Virus record (IMG/VR): IMGVR_UViG_3300008470_000158 | Coordinates: 1 to 21,022 of that record | Reading direction: 5' to 3' (one strand) | Length of the DNA: 21,022 nucleotides | Source of the DNA: a virus | Part shown: positions 6,726 through 13,066 of the stretch, in pieces | Layout: every line of letters begins with the position of its first letter | Position numbering within the stretch: the first letter of the stretch is position 1 | Made by a program: the position numbers and the translations under genes | The notes under the pieces: model-generated | Database searches by the model: none | What the model saw: only the letters and a program-made list of their open reading frames with translations | What the model was told of the DNA's origin: nothing

Positions 6726-6863
6726 TTACGGTCTGAATTTGCCGTCTAGGTCCGGCGGCAATTCGTGGAGCATATCGGCAACGATTAACACTTTATTTAA
6801 TTCGATATTATGTCTCCCAGAGTTGCGCTGGTATTCAATCGCTTTTTTAAGTAATGCTGTCAT
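6726..6863 (-). CDS. Small hypothetical protein (45 aa)
   Basis: The leftward ATG at 6863 follows AAAGGAG with 7-nt spacing. An upstream ATG at 6926 is in frame but has no ribosome site. The product (MTALLKKAIEYQRNSGRHNI...) is a short helical protein ending in PPDLDGKFRP. It belongs to the leftward module between the HTH gene and the first gene. No domain recognised. Confidence 0.55.
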   Translation of the reverse strand: MTALLKKAIEYQRNSGRHNIELNKVLIVADMLHELPPDLDGKFRP

Positions 6864-6934
6864 AATGTTGCTCCTTTGTTCCCTTTGCAGGGGGTTGGTT
6901 AAAGTGTGCGGGGGCTTTTTCCACATCGATTAAA

Positions 6935-7249
6935 TTAATTATGCATCGTAACCGCTTTTTTGAGGTCTTCAAAAATGAACCCCATCGCCGCTTCAGTGGC
7001 CCGCTGTTCTTTGTAGCTTTTAAAAAGTTTGGCGGCGGTGTTCCACGCGGCGCGACGTTCCGCAGTTACTTCCGCAGTCCATTCGGAGGCAAACTCGGCA
7101 TCTTTCGCGGTGTTGTATTCGGCCTCAAGCGCGGATGTGTCGGCGGTATGATCGCATCCTTCGCCGCCTTCATTTTGGAGCTGGTTCATTTTGCGTCCTG
7201 CTACGTTGATGGATTTGATTTCTTTTGCAATTTCTTTTGAGTTTCTCAT
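6935..7249 (-). CDS. Helical hypothetical protein, first gene of the leftward module (104 aa)
   Basis: It starts at the leftward ATG 7249, 8 nt after ACGGAG; ATG 7285 is in frame but lacks a ribosome site. The protein is almost wholly helical and charged (MRNSKEIAKEIKSINVAGRK..., ...TAERRAAWNTAAKLFKSYKE), with no membrane segment, so it is probably cytoplasmic and oligomeric. It heads the 6.0-7.2 kb leftward operon. Its upstream region holds a palindrome and possible promoter elements. No family recognised. Confidence 0.6.
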   Translation of the reverse strand: MRNSKEIAKEIKSINVAGRKMNQLQNEGGEGCDHTADTSALEAEYNTAKDAEFASEWTAEVTAERRAAWNTAAKLFKSYKEQRATEAAMGFIFEDLKKAVTMHN

Positions 7250-7291
7250 CTTGTTTGCTCCGTTCGGGTTGTTAGTCGTTGTCATGCAAGA

Positions 7292-7320
7292 AACATACAA
7301 CCCAATGGGTGGAACCGCAA
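7292..7320 (-). promoter_or_regulatory. Candidate leftward promoter with operator-like palindrome
   Basis: On the minus strand TTGCGG (7320-7315) and TATGTT (7297-7292) are 17 nt apart, upstream of the leftward module. Between them lies a perfect inverted repeat ACCCAATGGGT (7300-7310), placed where a repressor would block polymerase. The -35 is poor. The palindrome is directly visible; its use as an operator is inferred. Confidence 0.35.
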
Positions 7321-7405
7321 CACCTATTTTCACCACATACCAACAAAACGCACGAAACATAATGATAGCACAACGAAACAAACGAAAATAAATGCCCCAA
7401 ATCGG

Positions 7406-7423
7406 TTGACACGCATCATGCAA
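7406..7423 (+). promoter_or_regulatory. Shared late-promoter-like motif upstream of the portal gene (copy 1)
   Basis: TTGACACGCATCATGCAA starts with a perfect -35 hexamer and matches the copy at 17527-17544 in 16 of 18 positions. It lies 52 nt before the portal ATG in the divergent intergenic region. No consensus -10 follows at 16-18 nt (only weak GATAGC-like sequence). It may be a phage-factor-dependent promoter or a regulator site rather than a plain sigma70 promoter. Confidence 0.5.
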
Positions 7424-7474
7424 ATCTGACGATAGCGAATATACAAACGGAACCTGCACCACGGAACTGCATTT

Positions 7475-9049
7475 ATGAGCGTTGAAAACTTTGACTATAT
7501 GGCAGGCTCGACGGTCAACCAATGTCCGTCTGATTCGATGCGCGGCTATATCAACGGCGCAATCGTGACGAATGACGGGATGCCGCTTCATCCGACGCCC
7601 GATCAAATCGCATACTTCCGCAGAAACCCAGTCTACAAATCCCGCGAACGTCAACTGACAATCAACCTGCTTGGACTTGCCGGTGGTGCTCCGTATAAAA
7701 ACGCACGTCTATCCCGCTATTCCGCTGAGTCAGAAATTGACTGGATCGGCGGCAAGCGTCCCGATGGCGGAAGCGCAACCGGACGGCTTCAGCAGACGCA
7801 CGCATTCCCCTACCTCGGACGCATTGCCGCGAAACAAAATCAGTATGTTTTTCAGGAAGAGCCGCTGCGAGAAACGGCAAACCCTGACGTGCTGAAGGAC
7901 ATCACCCGAGATGGTCGAAGCGTAAACGACATTATGAAGCAGGCTAACAACATCGCCTTTGCCTGCAAGTGGTGCTGGATAAAGGTTGATGCTCCGAAGC
8001 CGAAAGATAACGGAAAGAAGTTTACGGTCAAAGAAAAAGAGGCGCTGAACATTCGCCCATTTTGGAGCATCCTGACCCCGCTCGATGTGTTGGACTGGCA
8101 TTTCGATGAGCGCGGAAAGCTCACGTGGGTCAAATACCGCGCTGTCGAATATGATGACGCCGACCCAAAATCACAACCCGTCGCCGTGCCGGTTGTCATT
8201 CTGTGGGAACTCGGTAAGGTCACAAAATATCGGCGCGGGAAGAATACGGGGGCGCGAATCAATATCCTGTCCGAAGAAATCCCAGTCACGCTAAAAGACA
8301 GAATCCCGTTCATTTTGGTTGGCGACATCGATGCGAAGCCAATCGCGTTTGATGGCCTCGAATCAATCAATCGTACGATCATGGATTTGGGAAGCGTAGA
8401 CCGAGCGAATTTCTTCAACTGCTCATATCCTCAGCTTGTTATTCCTGACGGCCTGATTCAGCGCATGGTTGACAGTCAATTTGTATCAAACCCTCTTGCG
8501 GCAGCCGCGTTAATCATCGGTCGCAAATTCCCGATTCAGGTAGGCAAAGACGACATGGAGCCGAAGTATTTGATGCCGGATGCGTCGGCAATGGCTGGCG
8601 GAACTGCAAAGATTGCCACGATGAAGCGCGAGCTGTTCGAGGTTCTTGGGTTGGCTTTAGATCCCGACAGCAAACAGGTGTCAACTGCTGCCGCCAAAGA
8701 GTGGGATAATTTAGACGTGTCTGCCGTAATCGCAGAACGCGCCGAAATGCTCGAAGATGCCGAAAACAAAGCCGTTACAATGTCCAAGGCGTGGGATTCG
8801 GACTTTGAGGAGTGGACAGCAGTCTACAACCGCGAGTTTGATGTCACCGATTTCAAGGCACAAATGGAATCGCTCGTGCTGGCTGGTCAGATCGACGGGC
8901 CGGACTCGTACAATCGACTGATAATGACGAAGGCCGTTGAGGCTCTTGAGCGAGACGGTTCGCGATCCCCTCAAGAAGATATCGACGCGGTTTTAAAAGA
9001 TATTGCAACGTGGAAACCAAACGAATTTCTGGCCCTCCCCACGCCATAA
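7475..9049 (+). CDS. Portal protein
   Basis: The protein (524 aa) follows the terminase genes and precedes the scaffold and capsid genes, the standard portal position. It has mixed alpha/beta structure: an N-terminal arm with RYIAxx-type repeats absent, a middle with TPLDVLDWHFDERGKLTWVK and KDRIPFILVGDIDAKPIAFD (typical of SPP1 gp6-like and DUF4055-like portals), and a C-terminal helical crown from about residue 400. Portals form the dodecameric ring at one vertex that docks TerL and the tail. Length fits the family. The ribosome site is weak (CGGAA). Assignment rests on context plus these segments. Confidence 0.75.
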   Translation: MSVENFDYMAGSTVNQCPSDSMRGYINGAIVTNDGMPLHPTPDQIAYFRRNPVYKSRERQLTINLLGLAGGAPYKNARLSRYSAESEIDWIGGKRPDGGSATGRLQQTHAFPYLGRIAAKQNQYVFQEEPLRETANPDVLKDITRDGRSVNDIMKQANNIAFACKWCWIKVDAPKPKDNGKKFTVKEKEALNIRPFWSILTPLDVLDWHFDERGKLTWVKYRAVEYDDADPKSQPVAVPVVILWELGKVTKYRRGKNTGARINILSEEIPVTLKDRIPFILVGDIDAKPIAFDGLESINRTIMDLGSVDRANFFNCSYPQLVIPDGLIQRMVDSQFVSNPLAAAALIIGRKFPIQVGKDDMEPKYLMPDASAMAGGTAKIATMKRELFEVLGLALDPDSKQVSTAAAKEWDNLDVSAVIAERAEMLEDAENKAVTMSKAWDSDFEEWTAVYNREFDVTDFKAQMESLVLAGQIDGPDSYNRLIMTKAVEALERDGSRSPQEDIDAVLKDIATWKPNEFLALPTP

Positions 9050-9121
9050 GCGGGGATTATAGGCCGCGCCTGCCATTGTATGCGCGTTGGTGACGACCAT
9101 AAACGTGAGGAGTAGTTAATT

Positions 9122-9739
9122 ATGGAACTGAAAGACATCATCAAAGCCGCGAAAGAGAAAGAGCTTGGAGCCGACACCATTGCCGGTATTGAAGCACTGG
9201 ATCAGAGCGGAGAGGTTGAGCGTTTGAAAGGTGAGCTGACGGCGGAGCAGGGCAAGGCTGGCGGAATTCTTGAGGATAAAAAGCGATATAAGGCAGAGCG
9301 CGATGCGCATAAAGCCACGCTTGATAAAATCGAGAACGACAAACTTCCCGACGAGGAAAAACACACGAAGGCCATCGAAGAGATGCAGGCCAGATTAGAC
9401 ACCGAAAAAAGCGAGCGAGAAAAGCAAGCGGCAGATTATGCCACGGCTCAACGTGCCGCTACGGTTTCCGATTTGACCGGCTCTATCAAATGGTCAGAAG
9501 GCGTTCCTCAAAGCACCGCAAAGCTGGCGGTTCAGGCCGCATTGGCCGGAATAGATGACCTGTCTGACAAAACCAAAGTTGATGCTGCACTCAAAACTGT
9601 TGCCGAATCGCACAAGTCCATGATTTCCGCAGAGGCTCCGGCTGGTAGCGGCGACAGGGGCGGCGGCGGAGGTGGCGGTGGGGAGAAAACAACCTTCACG
9701 CTCAAAGACTCTGTCGATGAGGCGTGGCCTAAAGCATAA
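9122..9739 (+). CDS. Capsid scaffolding protein
   Basis: The 205-aa protein has a short N-terminus (MELKDIIKAAKEKELGADTI), a long coiled coil rich in E/K/A (about residues 30-110, VERLKGELTAEQGKA...), a helical C-terminal region and a glycine-rich linker (GSGDRGGGGGGGGEK, about residue 175) before a short tail. This is the layout of phage scaffold proteins (GP20-like), which template procapsid assembly and leave before DNA packaging. The ribosome site GAGGAG and its place between portal and major capsid support the call. Confidence 0.8.
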   Translation: MELKDIIKAAKEKELGADTIAGIEALDQSGEVERLKGELTAEQGKAGGILEDKKRYKAERDAHKATLDKIENDKLPDEEKHTKAIEEMQARLDTEKSEREKQAADYATAQRAATVSDLTGSIKWSEGVPQSTAKLAVQAALAGIDDLSDKTKVDAALKTVAESHKSMISAEAPAGSGDRGGGGGGGGEKTTFTLKDSVDEAWPKA

Positions 9740-9754
9740 ACAGGAGAAAATAAA

Positions 9755-10693
9755 ATGGCTATTACAAATTACATGCGGGATTCTGTCCTGCCCAAAGACG
9801 TTCCTTACGTTGATGCGCTCACCGAGGAAGCACCGATCCTCGAATTGCTTCCGACGCAGCCGACAAACAAGGGAATGATTCATGTCATCGAAAAACTGAA
9901 AAGCACAGACGCTTGCCAGCTCGTAGACCTTGACGGCGTACTGCCAACCATAAGCTCCGACTCGTCTCTCGAAGACGTTACCCTGTCAGTGCTCGGCGGG
10001 CGCATGGTTGTTGGCGAAGATGCCGCGAAGAAATTCGGCGGCGTTGCTGCTTGGTTTGCGAAAAAACTCAAGCCGATCCTTGTCAAAACAGGATCGAATC
10101 TTGAAACCTCGCTGATCTACAACACATGGCGGGCGTTCGCTAACACGAACAGCAAGGAACTCGATGCTGGTGGAACAACCGCATCAACCCAGTACTCCAT
10201 CCTGGCTGTAAAGTTCGTTGAAGACGAGACCTTTGGACTGATCAATCCTGACGGATTCGGCACGGGCAAAGTGTTTGACATTCTTCCCCTCAATAACGGA
10301 GCGGCTAGTGACTACCTGCTAGGTAATGGTGTTACAACCATTGGCTATGCACAGCGCCTCAAAGCATACTTCGGAATCCAGACTACGAACACTCGCAACA
10401 TTGGAGCCATCGTAAACGTTGAGCTGACCGCAGCCGCAACCGCTACCGGATTCCTCGCACTTCCGACGGAAGCACAGATGGACGACCTGCTGGAAAGCGT
10501 TCGCGCTATGCCCGGCAATACCTTCTTGATGATGCATCCTAAAGTTGCAAACGCACTGAGCGTTTACAAAGGCGGACGTCTTGAAATGACCGTGCTGGAC
10601 GACAACATGAAGCGCAAGCTGAAATCATGGGAAGACATTCCTATCATCACCAGCCGCAACTTCAAAAACGGTACTGAAGCCGTAGTCAGCTAA
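9755..10693 (+). CDS. Major capsid protein
   Basis: The 312-aa product lies right after the scaffold. It carries a typical HK97-fold major capsid layout: an N-terminal segment (MAITNYMRDSVLPKDVPYVD), an extended loop region, and a C-terminal part with MPGNTFLMMHPKVANAL and an IPIITSRNFKNGTEAVV strand that matches the common capsid P-domain ending. There is no protease domain in or near it, so maturation probably relies on the scaffold without cleavage. It starts at ATG 9755 with ACAGGAG upstream. Confidence 0.8.
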   Translation: MAITNYMRDSVLPKDVPYVDALTEEAPILELLPTQPTNKGMIHVIEKLKSTDACQLVDLDGVLPTISSDSSLEDVTLSVLGGRMVVGEDAAKKFGGVAAWFAKKLKPILVKTGSNLETSLIYNTWRAFANTNSKELDAGGTTASTQYSILAVKFVEDETFGLINPDGFGTGKVFDILPLNNGAASDYLLGNGVTTIGYAQRLKAYFGIQTTNTRNIGAIVNVELTAAATATGFLALPTEAQMDDLLESVRAMPGNTFLMMHPKVANALSVYKGGRLEMTVLDDNMKRKLKSWEDIPIITSRNFKNGTEAVVS

Positions 10694-10703
10694 AGGGGTT
10701 AAT

Positions 10704-11090
10704 ATGAGAAAATTAATCATTATAGCCGTTGCCATTGCGTCTTGTTTCGTCGTTTATTCGGCGACCATTACGCGGGTCAAAATCAGCACGTTTAATCCGA
10801 GCGAAGTGCGAGAGATTAATCTGTCGCTTACTAGCGTGGAAACGGCAATCGAGGTGACTGAGGCCTATCCAATGGTTCAGGCATCGAATGTGACAGCAAC
10901 GGCGGCTACAGAGCAGACGAATGCGTTTGCTTCTGTATTTGCCGCCGCGCCTGTTGTTACTGCTACATATACGGAAGACCCCGGCGACGTCCGATCCCTG
11001 TTTATCGGGACTGTGACCGTGTCGAACTTTATTTGCACCATAACGGCAGATAAAAACTTCTCGTATGTCGCAGTCGGAACACGACCGTAA
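10704..11090 (+). CDS. Small protein with N-terminal signal peptide in the head operon (128 aa)
   Basis: The start at ATG 10704 follows AAGGGG. Residues 1-19 are a signal-like stretch (MRKLIIIAVAIASCFVVYSA). IASC could be a lipobox (Cys14), but the residues after it remain hydrophobic, so signal-peptidase I cleavage after YSA fits equally well. The remainder is strand-rich, ending SFATxx-like: PVVTATYTEDPGDVRSLFIG, then ADKNFSYVAVGTRP. This C-terminal pattern resembles the small beta-sandwich tips of phage fibre or decoration proteins. A secreted or membrane-anchored product is unusual between major capsid and cement genes. Role unknown; candidates are head fibre or surface-exclusion factor. 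Confidence 0.6.
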   Translation: MRKLIIIAVAIASCFVVYSATITRVKISTFNPSEVREINLSLTSVETAIEVTEAYPMVQASNVTATAATEQTNAFASVFAAAPVVTATYTEDPGDVRSLFIGTVTVSNFICTITADKNFSYVAVGTRP

Positions 11091-11126
11091 CCAACCGCAC
11101 CCCAACTAAATTAAAAGGAGATCATT

Positions 11127-11531
11127 ATGGGAACCGCATTAACAGCCGCCACTATTGGCAAAAACACTCACTTCGCGCCTGACGTTATCTTGGATGACGT
11201 TTCGCTCGAAAGCTCTGGCACGACTACATCCGGCGCATTTCTACTTGCGCAGACACTCGGACGGACTGAAGTTCGTGTTGTGGCAAATACCGCAATCGCA
11301 ACCGCATCCGACAGCCTTGTCGTTTCGGTTGTGACATCACCAACCCTCGCCGGAACGTACAACGACACCATCTTCGTGAAAACGATTACTGGCGTTTCGT
11401 TTGTAGCTAGTGACACCGTCGCCGCCTACATCCCAACTCAGGAGATCACGGAATGTTACGCGAAAATCACTATTGTAAGTGATTATAACGCATCCGACGA
11501 AGATGTCAGCGCGTTCACAATTGAGGTTTAA
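11127..11531 (+). CDS. Capsid cement / decoration protein, Bbp16-like (134 aa)
   Basis: The product is a strand-rich protein without cysteine pairs (GRTEVRVVANTAIATASDSL, then VSVVTSPTLAGTYNDTIFVK and CYAKITIVSDYNASDEDVSA). The pattern of repeated V/I-alternating strands matches cement proteins such as the Bbp16 family, which decorate the shell. It starts at ATG 11127 after AAAGGAG and is followed by a terminator, so it ends the capsid transcript. By-eye family match, moderate confidence. Confidence 0.6.
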   Translation: MGTALTAATIGKNTHFAPDVILDDVSLESSGTTTSGAFLLAQTLGRTEVRVVANTAIATASDSLVVSVVTSPTLAGTYNDTIFVKTITGVSFVASDTVAAYIPTQEITECYAKITIVSDYNASDEDVSAFTIEV

Positions 11532-11547
11532 TCGACCTGAAAACTTT

Positions 11548-11572
11548 GCGGGTGAAATGCCCGCTCATTTTT
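11548..11572 (+). terminator. Rho-independent terminator after the capsid genes
   Basis: GCGGG (11548-11552) pairs with CCCGC (11560-11564), extendable by a T-G pair, with a small AT-rich loop. TCATTTTTAA follows. This is a short stem plus U-tract, placed between the cement gene and the next head gene. It may set the high capsid mRNA level apart from downstream genes. Confidence 0.6.
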
Positions 11573-11588
11573 AATAGAGAGGCTCAAA

Positions 11589-11969
11589 ATGTCAGATAAA
11601 AAATATACGTTTATTCCGCTAATCGGCGGACTGTTCAACGCACTCAGCTTCAACAGGGTAGAGCTACGCGTTCACGACGCTCTAAATGAGCTGGACGCAC
11701 GCCTCGACGCGCTCGAAGGCGGAAGCGTTGCCGAGTCCGTAGCCACAGAGCCGGTCAAAGAGGTCGCGCCCGTTGTTGCTGACGAGCCTATTGTCGAAAC
11801 AGTGGAAGATGACGCGCCAGAGCCAGACCTGTCATGGCGAGCAATCGCAGACCCCGCAGTATTGAAAGAATTTGCGCTCGAAACGTATGGCCTCGAAATC
11901 AAGGGCAACAAGAAGGCCGCTACGATCATCGCCGAAATCGACGAGCATCTGAAAAGCAAGGAGAGCTGA
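11589..11969 (+). CDS. Head protein with C-terminal HeH/SAP-like motif (126 aa)
   Basis: The N-terminus MSDKKYTFIPLIGGLFNALS is followed by a helical stretch and an acidic, Val/Glu/Pro-rich linker (about residues 45-80). The C-terminal 35 residues (DPAVLKEFALETYGLEIKGN, KKAATIIAEIDEHL) have the helix-extended loop-helix shape of HeH/SAP/LEM-like domains, often DNA-binding or found at the end of phage head-completion proteins. It starts after GAGAGG. Function inferred only as head-associated. Confidence 0.6.
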   Translation: MSDKKYTFIPLIGGLFNALSFNRVELRVHDALNELDARLDALEGGSVAESVATEPVKEVAPVVADEPIVETVEDDAPEPDLSWRAIADPAVLKEFALETYGLEIKGNKKAATIIAEIDEHLKSKES

Positions 11970-11971
11970 AA

Positions 11972-12127
11972 ATGAACGAAGTACATTACTCTCTTGAAAT
12001 CCTGCCCGCCGTTGAGCCTTCCATCCGTCACAAAATTGAAGACCTTCTGAAAAAAGAAGGCTTTGAAATTATAGGCGGCGGCCAGAATGCAGACATGAGC
12101 GGGACTGACATCTCGTTTGAGAAATAA
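11972..12127 (+). CDS. Small hypothetical protein (51 aa)
   Basis: It starts at ATG 11972 behind AAGGAGAG, two bases after the preceding stop. The protein (MNEVHYSLEILPAVEPSIRH...FEIIGGGQNADMSGTDISFE) looks like a single alpha/beta unit with a strand-helix-strand pattern. Its place between head genes suggests a minor head or connector-accessory role. No family recognised. Confidence 0.55.
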   Translation: MNEVHYSLEILPAVEPSIRHKIEDLLKKEGFEIIGGGQNADMSGTDISFEK

Positions 12128-12141
12128 AAGAGGACTAACCA

Positions 12142-12333
12142 ATGACAAGCAACTGCGTAAGAAAATGTGTTGAAATCTGCGAGCTTAGTTCAGCAGTCAA
12201 AGGGCTGTCTGTCGAGCAACTTCTTCTTATGGCGGTCGAAGGATCGTCTGTTGATGAGGTTCGCGTCGTTTTGGATGCGACAAACTGGCCGGCATTCCTT
12301 AGCGAGATGAAAATGATCAAAAGCGAGGTTTAG
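12142..12333 (+). CDS. Small hypothetical protein (63 aa)
   Basis: It starts at ATG 12142 behind AAGAGGAC. The helical protein has two Cys near the N-terminus (C5, C9 in NCVRKC) plus C13. The segment KGLSVEQLLLMAVEGSSVDE suggests a helical bundle. It sits in the head-completion cluster, two bases before the next ATG. Function unknown. Confidence 0.55.
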   Translation: MTSNCVRKCVEICELSSAVKGLSVEQLLLMAVEGSSVDEVRVVLDATNWPAFLSEMKMIKSEV

Positions 12334-12335
12334 GC

Positions 12336-12755
12336 ATGGCAATCTATTTCGGACTGACTCCTGCTGAGAAGCTCGTTATCGCTGATGCATATTATGGCGA
12401 AGAGTCGCATATCAGCCACTTCGATTGGGAGAACTGGTCGGGCGGCGAGCGCAAGGCGGGGCTGGTTCAGGCAGAGCGCGAGATAGACGCATGGTTCGGA
12501 ATCAGTCTAGAGCAATCGTTCAGCGAAACCTCATTTCCAGTTGATGGATGCCCAAACTATCGCCCTGACAATGCGGTGTTTGAGCACGCCTTTTTCATCC
12601 TCGACAACACGGCTCGCACGAAGACCGAGAGCGACGGCCCTGAAATGATCGAGTCTGCGGAATATCAGGAAGAGGAAAAGAACCACGGGCTGAATATGGC
12701 TCCGATGGCATTGACTCTAATGAAATTGGCAACGAACAGGATTGAGTTTGGCTAA
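12336..12755 (+). CDS. Head-tail connector / head completion protein (139 aa)
   Basis: The sequence starts MAIYFGLTPAEKLVIADAYY, with Trp-containing W-E-N-W and an A-x-x-x-L helix pattern (GLVQAEREIDAWFG). This matches the short helical adaptor proteins (DnaT-like/gp6-like) that sit between portal and tail. The C-terminal part is helical (NMAPMALTLMKLATNR). It starts after GAGGT. The gene converges with the leftward alpha-CTD-like gene, overlapping by a few bases. Adaptor assignment comes from context and pattern, not from firm homology. Confidence 0.5.
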   Translation: MAIYFGLTPAEKLVIADAYYGEESHISHFDWENWSGGERKAGLVQAEREIDAWFGISLEQSFSETSFPVDGCPNYRPDNAVFEHAFFILDNTARTKTESDGPEMIESAEYQEEEKNHGLNMAPMALTLMKLATNRIEFG

Positions 12756-13030
12756 CGCAATGAAAGCTCTTTTTCTATATCTGAAATTCTTCTTTTGTAC
12801 TCCAGCACAAGCGAGTACAAATCTTCGGGGGTGCGCTTTTCATACTTACGAATCTTTGATAGTTTGTTTCCATAAAATTCGCGGACAATGCTAATGGATT
12901 TTTTGCCAACATTTCGATACATGCCAAGCTCTTCGCGGCTGGCGTATTTGGGATCTATTCCGTCTGAAACAAGCAACTCAATGAGTTTAGCGCATCGACT
13001 CGGCAGTCCGTTATAGTTTTTCATTTTCAT
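12752..13030 (-). CDS. Small protein resembling RNA polymerase alpha-CTD (helix-hairpin-helix) (92 aa)
   Basis: It is read leftward from ATG 13030 (ATG 13024 is an alternative). Residues about 5-53 (YNGLPSRCAKLIELLVSDGI, then SREELGMYRNVGKKSISIV) closely follow the alpha-CTD pattern: a helix with L-x-x-R, a hydrophobic strand-helix, then the xRNxGxKSxxEI hairpin that binds DNA minor groove and activators. The rest is a charged helix (residues 55-92). In bacteria the alpha-CTD contacts UP elements and regulators. A phage-borne copy could act as a transcription factor or DNA-binding accessory. It is an isolated leftward gene in a rightward operon, so it may be a moron. Confidence 0.6.
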   Translation of the reverse strand: MKMKNYNGLPSRCAKLIELLVSDGIDPKYASREELGMYRNVGKKSISIVREFYGNKLSKIRKYEKRTPEDLYSLVLEYKRRISDIEKELSLR

Positions 13031-13036
13031 AAACCA

Positions 13037-13066
13037 ACCATAAACCGAAAACACACCGAATGGCAA
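13037..13066 (-). promoter_or_regulatory. Weak candidate promoter for the alpha-CTD-like gene
   Basis: On the minus strand TTGCCA (13066-13061), an 18-nt spacer and TATGGT (13042-13037) end 6 nt before ATG 13030. This would make a leaderless mRNA, agreeing with the absence of a clear ribosome site. The match is partial and overlaps the MuF start. Confidence 0.25.

Noticed and set aside
7852-8418. 188-codon antisense frame in the portal gene
   Set aside because: The composition is Ser/Phe-rich shadow sequence, with no ribosome site and no recognisable motif.
9037-9058. Short hairpin (CCCCACGC / GCGGGG) at the portal gene end
   Set aside because: The stem has a bulge and no T-run follows, so I do not call a terminator.
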